Position numbers and translations under genes: made by a program. A stretch of DNA of 64,000 nucleotides, from assembly GCA_009783265.1 (NCBI GenBank), contig WRHM01000001.1, positions 62,001 through 126,000 of the forward strand. Reading direction: 5' to 3'. Below are positions 18,398 through 28,100 of this stretch, piece by piece (position 1 is the first letter of the stretch; every line of letters begins with the position of its first letter). Source of the stretch: Oscillospiraceae bacterium (GTDB lineage Bacteria > Bacillota > Clostridia > Oscillospirales > WRJC01). The notes beneath the pieces were generated by a model, which was not told where the DNA came from, made no database searches, and was given only the letters and a program-made list of their open reading frames with translations.

Positions 18398-18735
18398 ATT
18401 TTCGTATTATTCCCTCCGTTTTGTTTATATTCTAATTATCAATGGAATCAAAAGCGGCAACGATCTTCTCCACTTTTTTTGAGTGCTGGAATTAATTAGC
18501 GTCGTTTAATTGATTAATTATATCATAAAAAAGGATATAAAACAATAATAACCGATGAAAAAGGTATATATTTTTTTCACGGTTTTTTATTTTTTATTTC
18601 ATCTCAGAAAATCTGACGATGAATGCTTATAGATTATTATTTGCTTGATAATCTATATGTGAAATAAACACAATTATAAGATTAGGACATGGTATAATAT
18701 TATTTATATTTAAAAATATTTACGATGATTTCACT
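18398..18735. other. AT-rich intergenic region without a recognised gene
   Basis: Holds the 5' leader of the URO-D-like operon (minus strand) and AT-rich sequence. I see no open frame with a ribosome site, no tRNA and no repeat. Confidence 0.5.
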
Positions 18736-18755
18736 TAGTATGTTTGTAAGATATG

Positions 18756-18809
18756 TGATATAATAGTAATGTAGAAATATAAAAAAGGCGGAAAAAAGCT
18801 GCCTTTTTT
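18756..18809 (+). promoter_or_regulatory. promoter and terminator-like leader of the PcfJ gene
   Basis: An extended -10 element (TG-A-TATAAT, TATAAT at 18759-18764) is followed by a hairpin with arms AAAAAAGGC (18781-18789) and GCCTTTTTT (18801-18809). The hairpin is placed inside the predicted 5' leader, so the gene may be attenuated. Confidence 0.5.
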
Positions 18810-18852
18810 GTTTTGCGAAAATTTAAACCAATAAGAAAGGAAAATAAAAACA

Positions 18853-19935
18853 ATGATCAAAATAAAAGACTTAATTAACTTAATGCAGGGATATTCTCAA
18901 GATTTTAAACGTATTATAATCAATTTAATAACCGAAAGGTTCGGTAAAATAAACAAAACTAATCCAGACGACTTGAAAAAATTAATGGGATTGCAAAATA
19001 TTTATAGTGATTTAAAATTTATTGAAAAAGAAAAAGAAGCAATACTTGACAAGACGCACCCAGAACTATATAATAATATTCATAATCAGTTTGCAGCAGA
19101 ATATCTGTTTAAGACTGGATTATCTGTATTTGCCGCGAATATGTATGCGGAAAATTTAAGTGCCGGCAACGGATTTTCACAGGTTCTTGGGATAAGCAGA
19201 CAGTATATACATCTATATCGAAAATATAACATCGACGTACACGAGCATAAAGTAATACAGGCTTCCGGTACTTGGGTTAGTTATGATAGTTTTGAAAAGT
19301 TTCGTGCATTAAAGCCGGAGAGAAACGATACTCACGATATTATTGAATTGCTTGAATTGATGAGCTTTGAAAAATTCGTTAATTATTTCACCAAACAAAA
19401 AGCCATGCTCAAAAAGAAATTAAAATTTCTGATGATACAATACAAAGATTACATAAGCATGTCAAAAAGTTTAAAAGTGGATTTATCAAGAAAATCCGTG
19501 AGTTTCCCTACAAACATAAAAGAATCCCACAACTTGATTTTAGAGCGTTTTAATAAAGTCAAACACGAGATTGAGGACGGAAATATGCGCCACGCAAAAG
19601 AAGTGTTGTACAAGGGCATGAACGAATACGCAAATGAAAGTTTTTGTATAGTATTCCCACAGTTACGCAGTGATTTTATAACCGAGGGGCAGAGTCTCAA
19701 TCATTGTGTCGGAAGTGAATCCTATTATAAAAATCACATGGAAGGCACACGCATGGTGTTCTTTGTCAGACAGGCAACCGAGCCTGATAAACCCTATTTT
19801 ACTATGGAGATTGATATGCGGGAACTGCGTATCAGACAGCTATACGGGTTCGGGGACGTATCGCCCTCAGCAGATGTAAGAAAATTCGCCAATGAGTTTT
19901 TAAGACTTTTAAAGCCGGCTGATAATATAAGCTGA
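18853..19935 (+). CDS. PcfJ-like protein
   Basis: A 360-residue protein. Its C-terminal half matches the PcfJ-like family of conjugative and mobile elements: the segment LRSDFITEGQSLNHCVGS (residues ~275-293), then YYKNHMEGTRMVFFVR, YFTMEI, and QLYGFGD. PcfJ proteins are encoded with plasmid transfer genes such as those of pCF10, but their biochemical role is unclear. Here it stands alone with a PcfM-like gene and no relaxase, so it is probably a remnant or a small domesticated module. AAGAAAGGAAAA precedes the ATG. Confidence 0.75.
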   Translation: MIKIKDLINLMQGYSQDFKRIIINLITERFGKINKTNPDDLKKLMGLQNIYSDLKFIEKEKEAILDKTHPELYNNIHNQFAAEYLFKTGLSVFAANMYAENLSAGNGFSQVLGISRQYIHLYRKYNIDVHEHKVIQASGTWVSYDSFEKFRALKPERNDTHDIIELLELMSFEKFVNYFTKQKAMLKKKLKFLMIQYKDYISMSKSLKVDLSRKSVSFPTNIKESHNLILERFNKVKHEIEDGNMRHAKEVLYKGMNEYANESFCIVFPQLRSDFITEGQSLNHCVGSESYYKNHMEGTRMVFFVRQATEPDKPYFTMEIDMRELRIRQLYGFGDVSPSADVRKFANEFLRLLKPADNIS

Positions 19936-19990
19936 AATAGAAACAGAGTCGCCCATCGGCGGCTCTTTAACATGAAAGGGGGTGCAAACC

Positions 19991-20164
19991 GTGAATATGT
20001 ATCGTATTAGAATTACAGAACGCTTGGTGATGGTAGTCGAAGCTGAGGCTGACGACGAAGCGGAAGCGAAAGAACAAGTCAAAGACGATTGGTTCAATCA
20101 AGAGTATGTGTTGGACTCCGAGAATTTTGCCAGCGTAGAATTTGAATGCGTAAAAGCAAGGTGA
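19991..20164 (+). CDS. DpnD/PcfM-like small protein
   Basis: A 57-residue acidic protein beginning MNMYRIRITERL. The pattern of a short beta strand, an acidic helix with repeated EA/AE (VEAEADDEAEAKEQV), then FECV is that of DpnD/PcfM-like proteins. GTG 19991 follows AAAGGGGGT by about 8 nt; GTG 19982 overlaps that site and is less likely. The gene starts 55 nt after the PcfJ stop, so the two form an operon. Confidence 0.6.
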   Translation: MNMYRIRITERLVMVVEAEADDEAEAKEQVKDDWFNQEYVLDSENFASVEFECVKAR

Positions 20165-20200
20165 ATGATTTATAATAGTTTTAAAAGAGCAAATACAAGT

Positions 20201-20244
20201 AATAATACCCAGTGTAATAAAATACATCGGGTATTATTTTTATG
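20201..20244 (+). terminator. intrinsic terminator of the pcfJ-pcfM unit
   Basis: Perfect 10-bp stem AATAATACCC (20201-20210) with GGGTATTATT (20230-20239), followed by TTTT. Confidence 0.7.
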
Positions 20245-20382
20245 AGCAAAATATTTTGTTTAAAAGCACAAAAAAGTAGTCGATTGCCATTTTAATGGGG
20301 TATAATTGGGGTAAAATGCGTTTTTCTTTCCATTGGAGTAAAAATTAAAAGTCAGATATACCGCAATATACCTGAGTTTCGA

Positions 20383-20459
20383 TGGTCGGAGTGACTGGAC
20401 TTGAACCAGCGGCCTCTTGGTCCCGAACCAAGCGCTCTACCAAACTGAGCCACACCCCG
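20383..20459 (-). tRNA. tRNA-Pro (anticodon CGG)
   Basis: The minus strand reads CGGGGTGTGGCTCAGTTTGG at the 5' end and ends CACTCCG-A-CCA with encoded CCA. The acceptor stem pairs with one G-T wobble. The anticodon stem is CTTGG/CCAAG with loop TTCGGGA, giving anticodon CGG for CCG codons. The T arm is GCTGGTTCAAGTCCAGT. Confidence 0.95.
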
Positions 20460-20600
20460 AAATATTTTATCCCTTATTCACAGACTTGTATAGTATATCA
20501 TAAATATTTTTGTTTTGCAATAGTTATTTTTGTTTTTTTCAAATTTATATAAATTTTATTCAAGAAGGGCGGATCATTTGAATCCGCCCTTTGATTTTAA

Positions 20601-21182
20601 TTATTTATCTTGATTTTCTTGATCGTTTTGTTTTCTTAATTCATCGCCAACTTTTTTAGTTATAGATTTTATCAAACGATAATATCTTTTTTTTGTATAT
20701 GAATAATTTTCGCATAACTCAGCAGCTATATATTTTAACTGCAATTTTTTTATATTATGATCTTTAATCAGTTTTTTGTCTTTTTTCGGCAATTCTTTGA
20801 ATATTTTTAAAAATATGCCGAGTTTTTTTGTTTTTGTTTTATCAGGTTCGCCGTTTATTTTTGAAAAATAATTCTTGTAATCTATAATATCCGGCGTTAT
20901 GATCATTTCCATATTATTAACTTTATCAGCAATTTTCAGTTCTTTATAAAATAAATTTTTAGCTGTTTTATATAACCAGCCTTCAGGATTTGAATGATTA
21001 TGAAAATCTAATTGATTCAATTGAGCGGTCCAATATGTATTTTGAACTATATCTTCGGCTAAATATCTATCGCCAGATGTTAATTTCAACACGTACATTT
21101 CTAAATTTTTATATGTATATTCACAAAAATCTGAAAAAACCTTTTTGTTATCTTCTAAATTATCTTTAAAATTCCAAAACAT
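20601..21182 (-). CDS. ECF-like RNA polymerase sigma factor
   Basis: A 193-residue lysine-rich protein. Region 2 is recognisable: LAEDIVQNTYWTA and NPEGWLYKTAKNLFYKEL. Region 4 is more divergent: KLQLKYIAAELCENYSYTKK should contain the helix-turn-helix. No anti-sigma gene lies beside it. AAAGGAG precedes the ATG. Regulon unknown; very low GC compared with the other genes here. Confidence 0.7.
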   Translation of the reverse strand: MFWNFKDNLEDNKKVFSDFCEYTYKNLEMYVLKLTSGDRYLAEDIVQNTYWTAQLNQLDFHNHSNPEGWLYKTAKNLFYKELKIADKVNNMEMIITPDIIDYKNYFSKINGEPDKTKTKKLGIFLKIFKELPKKDKKLIKDHNIKKLQLKYIAAELCENYSYTKKRYYRLIKSITKKVGDELRKQNDQENQDK

Positions 21183-21443
21183 ATTTTTTCTCCTTTTCCT
21201 TTTTATTCTTGTTATAATTCTCCTGATTTTTTAAATAATTATTAAAATATATCCGCAAAATTAAACATTTCATTCATAATTATTTCCCAAAATGTTTTAT
21301 ATTATGTGTAAACACTATTATATCATAACAGGAAAAAGATAGCAATATATATAATTAAATATTTTTAAAATTTACAAAATATTATTAATTATCTTAATTA
21401 TTTCAATTATTTCAATAAAAATTATAAATTTTTAAAATTGCTC

Positions 21444-21472
21444 TTGACATAAAGGCAAGAGATATGTATAAT
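21444..21472 (+). promoter_or_regulatory. perfect consensus sigma-A promoter
   Basis: TTGACA (21444-21449), 17-nt spacer, TATAAT (21467-21472). The first plausible product is the tRNA-Leu-like sequence starting 38 nt downstream. Confidence 0.8.
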
Positions 21473-21509
21473 ATATATTAATTATAAAAAAATATATAAT
21501 AATATTTAT

Positions 21510-21545
21510 GCGAGAGTGGTGGAATTGGCAGACACGCACGTTTGT
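21510..21545 (+). pseudogene. 5' half of a tRNA-Leu
   Basis: The segment starting GCGAGAGTGGTGGAATTGG and running to about 21545 matches the acceptor 5' strand, D arm and anticodon 5' strand of tRNA-Leu. It shares ACACGCACGTTTG with the intact tRNA-Leu at 21977. After that the sequence departs: no anticodon 3' strand, no T arm and no matching CTCTCGC acceptor 3' strand follow. It looks like a truncated tRNA gene, but it has a perfect promoter and a downstream hairpin, so an RNA is probably made. Confidence 0.55.
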
Positions 21546-21696
21546 AGGGACTTCGGCACGATGATTAAATTCCTAAGCGATTTTGATAAAGCAGAATACA
21601 GTCTTGGAAATCTAAACGATTTCAAAAATAAAAACACAGGGTAAAGATTCGTCAAAAATTTTTCGCCGATTTTAATCGGTCGTAAAACTCCCGATA

Positions 21697-21742
21697 AAAA
21701 TGCGGCGAACTTTTTTCTGATAAAAAAACTCCGCCGCATTTT
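21697..21742. terminator. large inverted repeat, possible terminator
   Basis: AAAATGCGGCG (21697-21707) pairs with CGCCGCATTTT (21732-21742) around a 24-nt loop. It may end the transcript that begins at the 21444 promoter; the T-tract is short. Confidence 0.45.
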
Positions 21743-21976
21743 ACTGTTTCACCTTTTCCATTTTCTTACTTTTCTTTTTGCATTATTTTACAAATTCGAG
21801 TGTCTCAATATATATTTGTTTTCCCTCTTCAAATTCATTTATATGTTTTGGCAGACTATAATTTTTAGCACTCGGTTGACATAAATTTCCTCTCGTGAGA
21901 AAACAAAATCTTTATATGTGAGAGGGACTAAAAGCCAACTGAAATATCTCCCGTAAAATGGGGCAAAATTGAATAT

Positions 21977-22061
21977 GCGGTTGTGGTGGAATCGGCATAC
22001 ACGCACGTTTGAGGGGCGTGTCCAGCAATGGGTACGAGTTCAAGTCTCGTCAACCGCACCA
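21977..22061 (+). tRNA. tRNA-Leu (anticodon GAG)
   Basis: Class II tRNA of 85 nt with encoded CCA. Acceptor GCGGTTG pairs with CAACCGC. The anticodon stem is CACGT/GCGTG with loop TTGAGGG, giving GAG for CTC codons. The T arm is ACGAGTTCAAGTCTCGT. A terminator follows. Confidence 0.95.
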
Positions 22062-22064
22062 ATA

Positions 22065-22096
22065 AAAAAAACCTTGATTTGGGTCAAGGTTTTTTG
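22065..22096 (+). terminator. intrinsic terminator of tRNA-Leu
   Basis: ACCTTGA (22071-22077) and TCAAGGT (22084-22090) with flanking A and T runs. Confidence 0.8.
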
Positions 22097-22121
22097 CTTT
22101 TTTATAAAAATTTGATACTAT

Positions 22122-22167
22122 AAAATCACCCCTACGGAAACTTAAAATGACCGTAGGGGCGATTTTT
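22122..22167 (-). terminator. terminator of the giant LRR/SLH gene
   Basis: CCCCTACGG and CCGTAGGGG form a 9-bp GC-rich stem extended by an A-T rich section on both sides. It lies 13 nt beyond the stop codon of the minus-strand gene and is symmetrical enough to act in both directions. Confidence 0.8.
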
Positions 22168-22179
22168 ATTTATTATGAA

Positions 22180-25100
22180 TTAGACATCATTATCTTCGTC
22201 ATCGCCGAAAATCTCGAAAAGGAAACGTTTCATTATCATCGCAATTTCTGCGCGGGTAGCCTCTCCCTGTGGAACTGTTGTGGTTTCGGTGCGACCGACA
22301 ATCAGACCAACTGCAACTGCCCACTGCATTGCTTCGAGTGCCCAGTCGGAAATCTTGCCGGCATCTTCATACTTAGACAAGTCTGCTCGTGCGCTTACAT
22401 CAAATCCCATTATTTCAGCGTAACGGTAGAATACTGTCACGATCTGTTCACGGGTCAACAGTTCGCTTCCTTTGAATGTACCATCTGGGAAACCGTTCAT
22501 CAATCCAGTTTCATATGCCCAGATTATTGCGTCTGAATACCATTCTCCGGCAATAACATCGCTGAAGGGAATTATTGCATCTTCGCTTACTTCCGGTTCG
22601 CCATTTAACCGGTAAAGTATTGTCGCCAGCATATAACGGTTCGTCACATCATGAGGTTTGAATGTATTAGTGTTTCCTGAACCTATCATAATTCCCAATT
22701 GATTCATAATACGCGCTGCTTCAGCAAACCAGTCATCTTCTTTTACATCGGTATAAGGATTCACGTACCCTTCTGCCGACGGTTCGTCACCAAATTTTGC
22801 ATTACTTAACGGGGTATCTTTGTCGGAAATTTCCTCCAAATCACCAGAATCATCATCGTCAGAGGTATTATCAGAATCAATGCCTGAACCTGTTTCACCC
22901 GTTGTATCGCCATCGGTAGGAGGAGTGTATGGAGGAACATAAGAATCACCTGAACCGCTACTGGTATTAATCGTATATACAAATGTAGCGACATCGCTGA
23001 CAATTTCGCCGTCTATTACAGCAACAGCCTTAATTGTTACGCTTTGATTAACTGCTATCGCTCCGGTGTATAAAATATTATTTATCGTTGGCTCTGTACC
23101 GTTAACAGTATAGTAGATTCCTACATTTGCAGCATTAACCGATAATGTTACGCTCTGCGTATTGGTATATGTTCCCGTTGCTGGATTCGCTGTAATAATA
23201 TAGTTAATCTTCGTGAAATTCGCTGTTAACATCACGTTGTTGTCCGGCATTGTAAATTCTATTGATCTCGCCGTATTTTCCGAAAGAGTTATACCGATTG
23301 CTGTCCAGCCAGCGAAAGTATAGCCGTTATTCTCTGTTGCAGTGATGCTTACAGGTGTTCCTTCCGCATAACTTCCACTTGGCATACCTGATACTGTGCC
23401 GCCATCGCTTGAATTTATAGTTAATGTGAATATTGTAGGAATTACGGGGTTCACAGTGAAGTTCACATCAAAACTTGCACTAATTCCATTATCGCCGCTT
23501 AATGTTACAGTTACCGTATATGTTCCCTCCGTAAGTTCTGTTTTGGGAACCATATCGAAAGTATCAAATTCACCGATAGCAATATCATCAATAGACGTTT
23601 TTGAAATTATAAACGCATTGCTGTCCTCACCGTTAAGGGTAATTATCAATTCGCCTGTCGGCTGATTGCCTGTATTTGTTATTGTGACGGTTTTCGCCGT
23701 ATTATCTATGAAAGTATAAGCCGACACGTCAAGCGATATGCCATAGAATGGAGTAGGGATATCTGATGTTATTATAACTGTTGCCATACCGAATTTATTT
23801 GTATCTATAGTCGATGTTGCCGTAACTATCAGCGTATTTGCCGTTTCGTCTAAACCCACAGTTAAAAGACCGATATCAGAAATTGTCGTTTCGTCGCTCT
23901 CATTATCCGAAACGCTCCATATTACGGTTTGTTCAGGATTATTTTCGCCTTCAACAGTCGCTCCGAATTGATGTGTGCCGCCTTGCTGTACCTCAATATC
24001 CTGCGGAGACACAATGACGTTTGTGACGATTGCTGAGTCAAGTTCAAAGTTCGCAGTCATTGTAACTGAGCCTGCAGGCATATTGAATGATACGGAACTT
24101 GCAATAATATCAGAAATTGCTACGCCGCTTACAGTCCAATCTTTGAAATGATAACCTATATTTGCTGTCGCTGTTACGTTCATTTCTGTATTTTCTTCAT
24201 AAGTGCCGCTTGGAGTTCCTGATATGTTGCCGCCTATGCCAGCCGATACATTAAACTCATATTTTTGAATATCCGGTACAGTATTCACAGTTAATGTAAT
24301 AGAGGAGATTGCGGGAGCATTACTTCCATCCGACGGAGTTTCGGGATACGCTATGCCTAACGGATTATAGCTTACAGTTAATGTATAAGTCCCTGCTACG
24401 AGCGTATCTAAATAACTTGCGCTGAAAATAATTTCATTTTCTGAAACTACATAATCTGTTAATTCAATCAATGAATATTCGCCGTTTTTAATATTAGCTA
24501 TAGTATTGCCGTTCAAATTAATTGTTGCGGATATATTATCTTCTGAGCCTTTTATATAATTAATTTTTGTCGTTATTAAGACGCTATCTTCATAAAGCAC
24601 GATACCTTCAGAATTTATATACGCTACATTATCAGAAGAATCAGACAATTTTACATAGATAATATATTTGTTTTTCGGATTAATGTCAAATGGGCTTGAA
24701 TAGTCCATCCATTCCGCGTCGAGAGCCTGTATCTGTGCCAGCGTCAATTCCTCATCTGAAAGATAATATTGAATTGTCGCGGGATTTCCATTTTTATCGC
24801 TGGCTGTAATGGTCACGGTTTGGGTATTCTTGCAGATCAATCCGAATGTTACAGTATTCCAAAAAGAGTTCCAGTAGTTCGTTTCTATACTTATTTCTCC
24901 CGTAGGTGGGGTAACATCTGGTTCGGCGTTCACTACTACGTTGAAATTGTCGGTTTCCGTTATATTATCCTCAGTATAACTGATTATAATAGTTTGTGTA
25001 CCGATAATGTTAAGAACCGCACCATTTATCGGATTTGATGTAAAATCCGTAACTTCATTATAACTGCTGTCGCTATAACTTGCGGTCACGACCATTCCTG

Positions 25101-28100
25101 TGAGGTCAAGTGCTTCGCCTACAGTATAAACCGTTTTGATTGGCGGTGTTGTCACACTGATACTCTCTAATATTACCGGAATAGCATTTACCGTTATCGT
25201 AAAGCTATCGGTTTTCATTATTTCGTTTTCGATGTAGCTTACCGTAACTACTATTATATCTACTATATCAAGAATTGTGCCATTTGTCGGTTCTGTCGAG
25301 AAGTCCGTAATTATTTTAGTATTTTCGTCACTATATACGGCGGTCACTATCATACCGGACAAGTCAAGTTCTTCGTCCACAGTATATACTGTTTTATCCG
25401 GTAATGTTGTTACAGATATGCTTTCCAGAACAATCGGCAGAGCGTTTACAACCACGGTAAAGCTGGTTGTTTCTGTTACATCGTTTTCAGTATAACTGAC
25501 TATTATGGTTTGTGTGCCAATAATATCAAGAATCGTACCATTAACCGGATCAGTAGTATAATCTGCCACTTCTTCCGAACTTCCGTCGCTATATGCAATA
25601 ATTACAACTATACCCGTAAGTTCAAGTGGTTCGCCTACGATATATTCCATTTTTTCAGGGAGTGTTGTTATATTGATTCCCTCTGATATAATCGGACTGG
25701 GATTTACTGTGATTGTAAAATCGACCGTTTTTATTATATCGTCTTCCGTATAGCTGACTGTGATTGTCTTTATACCAATAGTATCAAGAATATCGCCATC
25801 ATCAATGCTTGTATTAAAATCTGTTATTTCTTTTTCGCTGCCATCACTATATACAGCAGTTATTATTATGCCTGCAAGATCAAAGTTATCTCCTACAATA
25901 TATTCCATTTTATCAGGCAGAGAAAAAATTATTATATTATCTAATATAATAGGTTCGGGAAGCACTTTTAAAGTAATTTCCGTGGTCGCCGGAATATCGT
26001 TTTCGTCAGCGTCCACATAATCTACGCCCAATGGATTATAATAGACTGTTAGCGTATATTCACCTGTTTCAAGACTTTCAAGGTATTCTGCGTTGAATTT
26101 TATTGTACCATCGGAAACAATATAATCCGTTCCGTCCTCAAGCGTGACTTCGCCATTCATAATCTTTTGGATTGTGTTGCCGTTGAGCAATACTTCGGCA
26201 ATCTTATCAAGACCGAAGCCTTTGACAAAATTTATTTCGGTTGTCACCGCTTCGCTGTCGGTATATAACACGATACCCGTTGAATTAATATATGTTACGT
26301 TTCCGAATTCATCGGTTATCTTAACATAGATTATAATTTTGCTATTCGGATTTATATTGAATGAATTTTTATAATTTATCCATTCTGTCGTGAATTCATT
26401 CAAATCGTCTAATGTCAACTCAGAATCCGAAAGATAATATTGAATCGTTATTTCATCTGTACTATCAGAATCTGCGGTTAAAGATACGCTTTTCGTATCT
26501 TTATATATTAATCCGAATGTGACGGTATTCCAGAATGTATTCCAGAATGTATTCCAATAATTAGTTCCTATCACAATTTCCCCTGTTGGCAGGTTTGTAA
26601 TCGAATCAATAATTTCATACTCAAACAGTCCGCAATTTTCGCAAGTTCTGGTTTTTATGCCTACGGTGTTATTTGTTGGCTGAAACTCTGTCACCCATTC
26701 ACCGAATATATGATTTCCGCAGGGTATCATTTCTTCAAGTTTAAGTAAATCTCCACAGACATCGCAGAGTATCGCTTTATATCCGACTGTATTCTCAGTC
26801 GGGGGAACTATAACAGTCCAATTATCGCTATGGCAGACATGAGGCTCAACCACATCAATTATATAGGTATGTATATAGCCTTCGCTATTTTCAATATAGA
26901 GAATACCTCCCACACTATTTAAAGGCGTAATTTCAATTATACCAGAACCTTTAAATTCCAAAACACCGTCTATATATGTGGCTGTTTCATTATTCGTTGA
27001 TAATATGAAATCCGTACTTGATGTTGATGCGAAACTTGACATCCTTGAATCGCGTGTTGCGGCGGGTTCTATCCACGCTCTGCTTGTTGATTCTCCAGTT
27101 CCTTTAACATTTAATCGTGCTATATTATCTTCGACGACTTTAATTCTTTTTACAGCGTCTTGATATCCTGTTATATCTTTAGCAAACGGAACGCCTAACA
27201 CATCTCCGCTTATCTCGCCAAAAGAAGCTATTACTAAATCATATATGTATTGTCCAATATTATCAACCCCGAAATAACGTGCTCCGACGGGGATTAATTT
27301 AATTGTATACGGAATTTCGGTTGTGGAACCGCTTAATGTTGTTACAGCAACATTTGTTACAACAAAACGTATCGGAATATTAGCAATCGCAAAACGAATA
27401 GAATCATAAATATTAAATTTAGTTTCTTCCCCCTTGCCGAATTCCATATAATCAAGAATGTCTCTTAATCCCCAAATACCTTCTATTAATTCCCAACTCA
27501 AGCCACCACTGTCAACAATGGAAGATAACGAGTCTATCCAACCACCCAAGCTATTCAAAGCATTTGCGGCGGCATTAAGCATTTTCAAAGAAGTCATCAA
27601 AGTTTCAATATTATCTACCATCCCGATTAGTTTATTAAGTTCATGTTGAATCATTTCGGAATGGAACATAATATTAGTAGTCATTTCAATTATTATTTTA
27701 TCGCCCGGTTTAAATTCTTTTGCGCTGGCTGAAGTTCCTGATATTACGTGTTCTTCCGTTACTACAGTGCCGTCAGAATAATGCGTTACTTGTCCTTGAA
27801 GTGCATAAATCGTATGGCTCACACCGTAAAGGGATTTGTGAGAGACATTTTCGAGTTCAATCCTAATTGTATAATCTTCTCCTTCAAAAGCGGAATCAGG
27901 GATATAGAAAGTCATATGCATCGCACTACCTGCATAAACTTTTATCGGGTCTTGAGCAACATATTCATAACTGAATCGTTCGTCGAACGGCATCATTGTA
28001 CCTTGCAAGGAAGCAGTTACGCTGTAAGTCCCTTCTTTATCACCACGTATATACCAATGAACAGATTTGCTGCCTCCTTCTTCAATATAATCTATTGTTT

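Noticed and set aside
21561-21644. 27-codon frame starting ATG after the tRNA-Leu half.
   Set aside because: No ribosome binding site; more likely part of the RNA or non-functional.
21510-21976. Group I intron inside tRNA-Leu.
   Set aside because: No downstream exon with a T arm and a CTCTCGC acceptor strand, and I found no recognisable intron core motifs.
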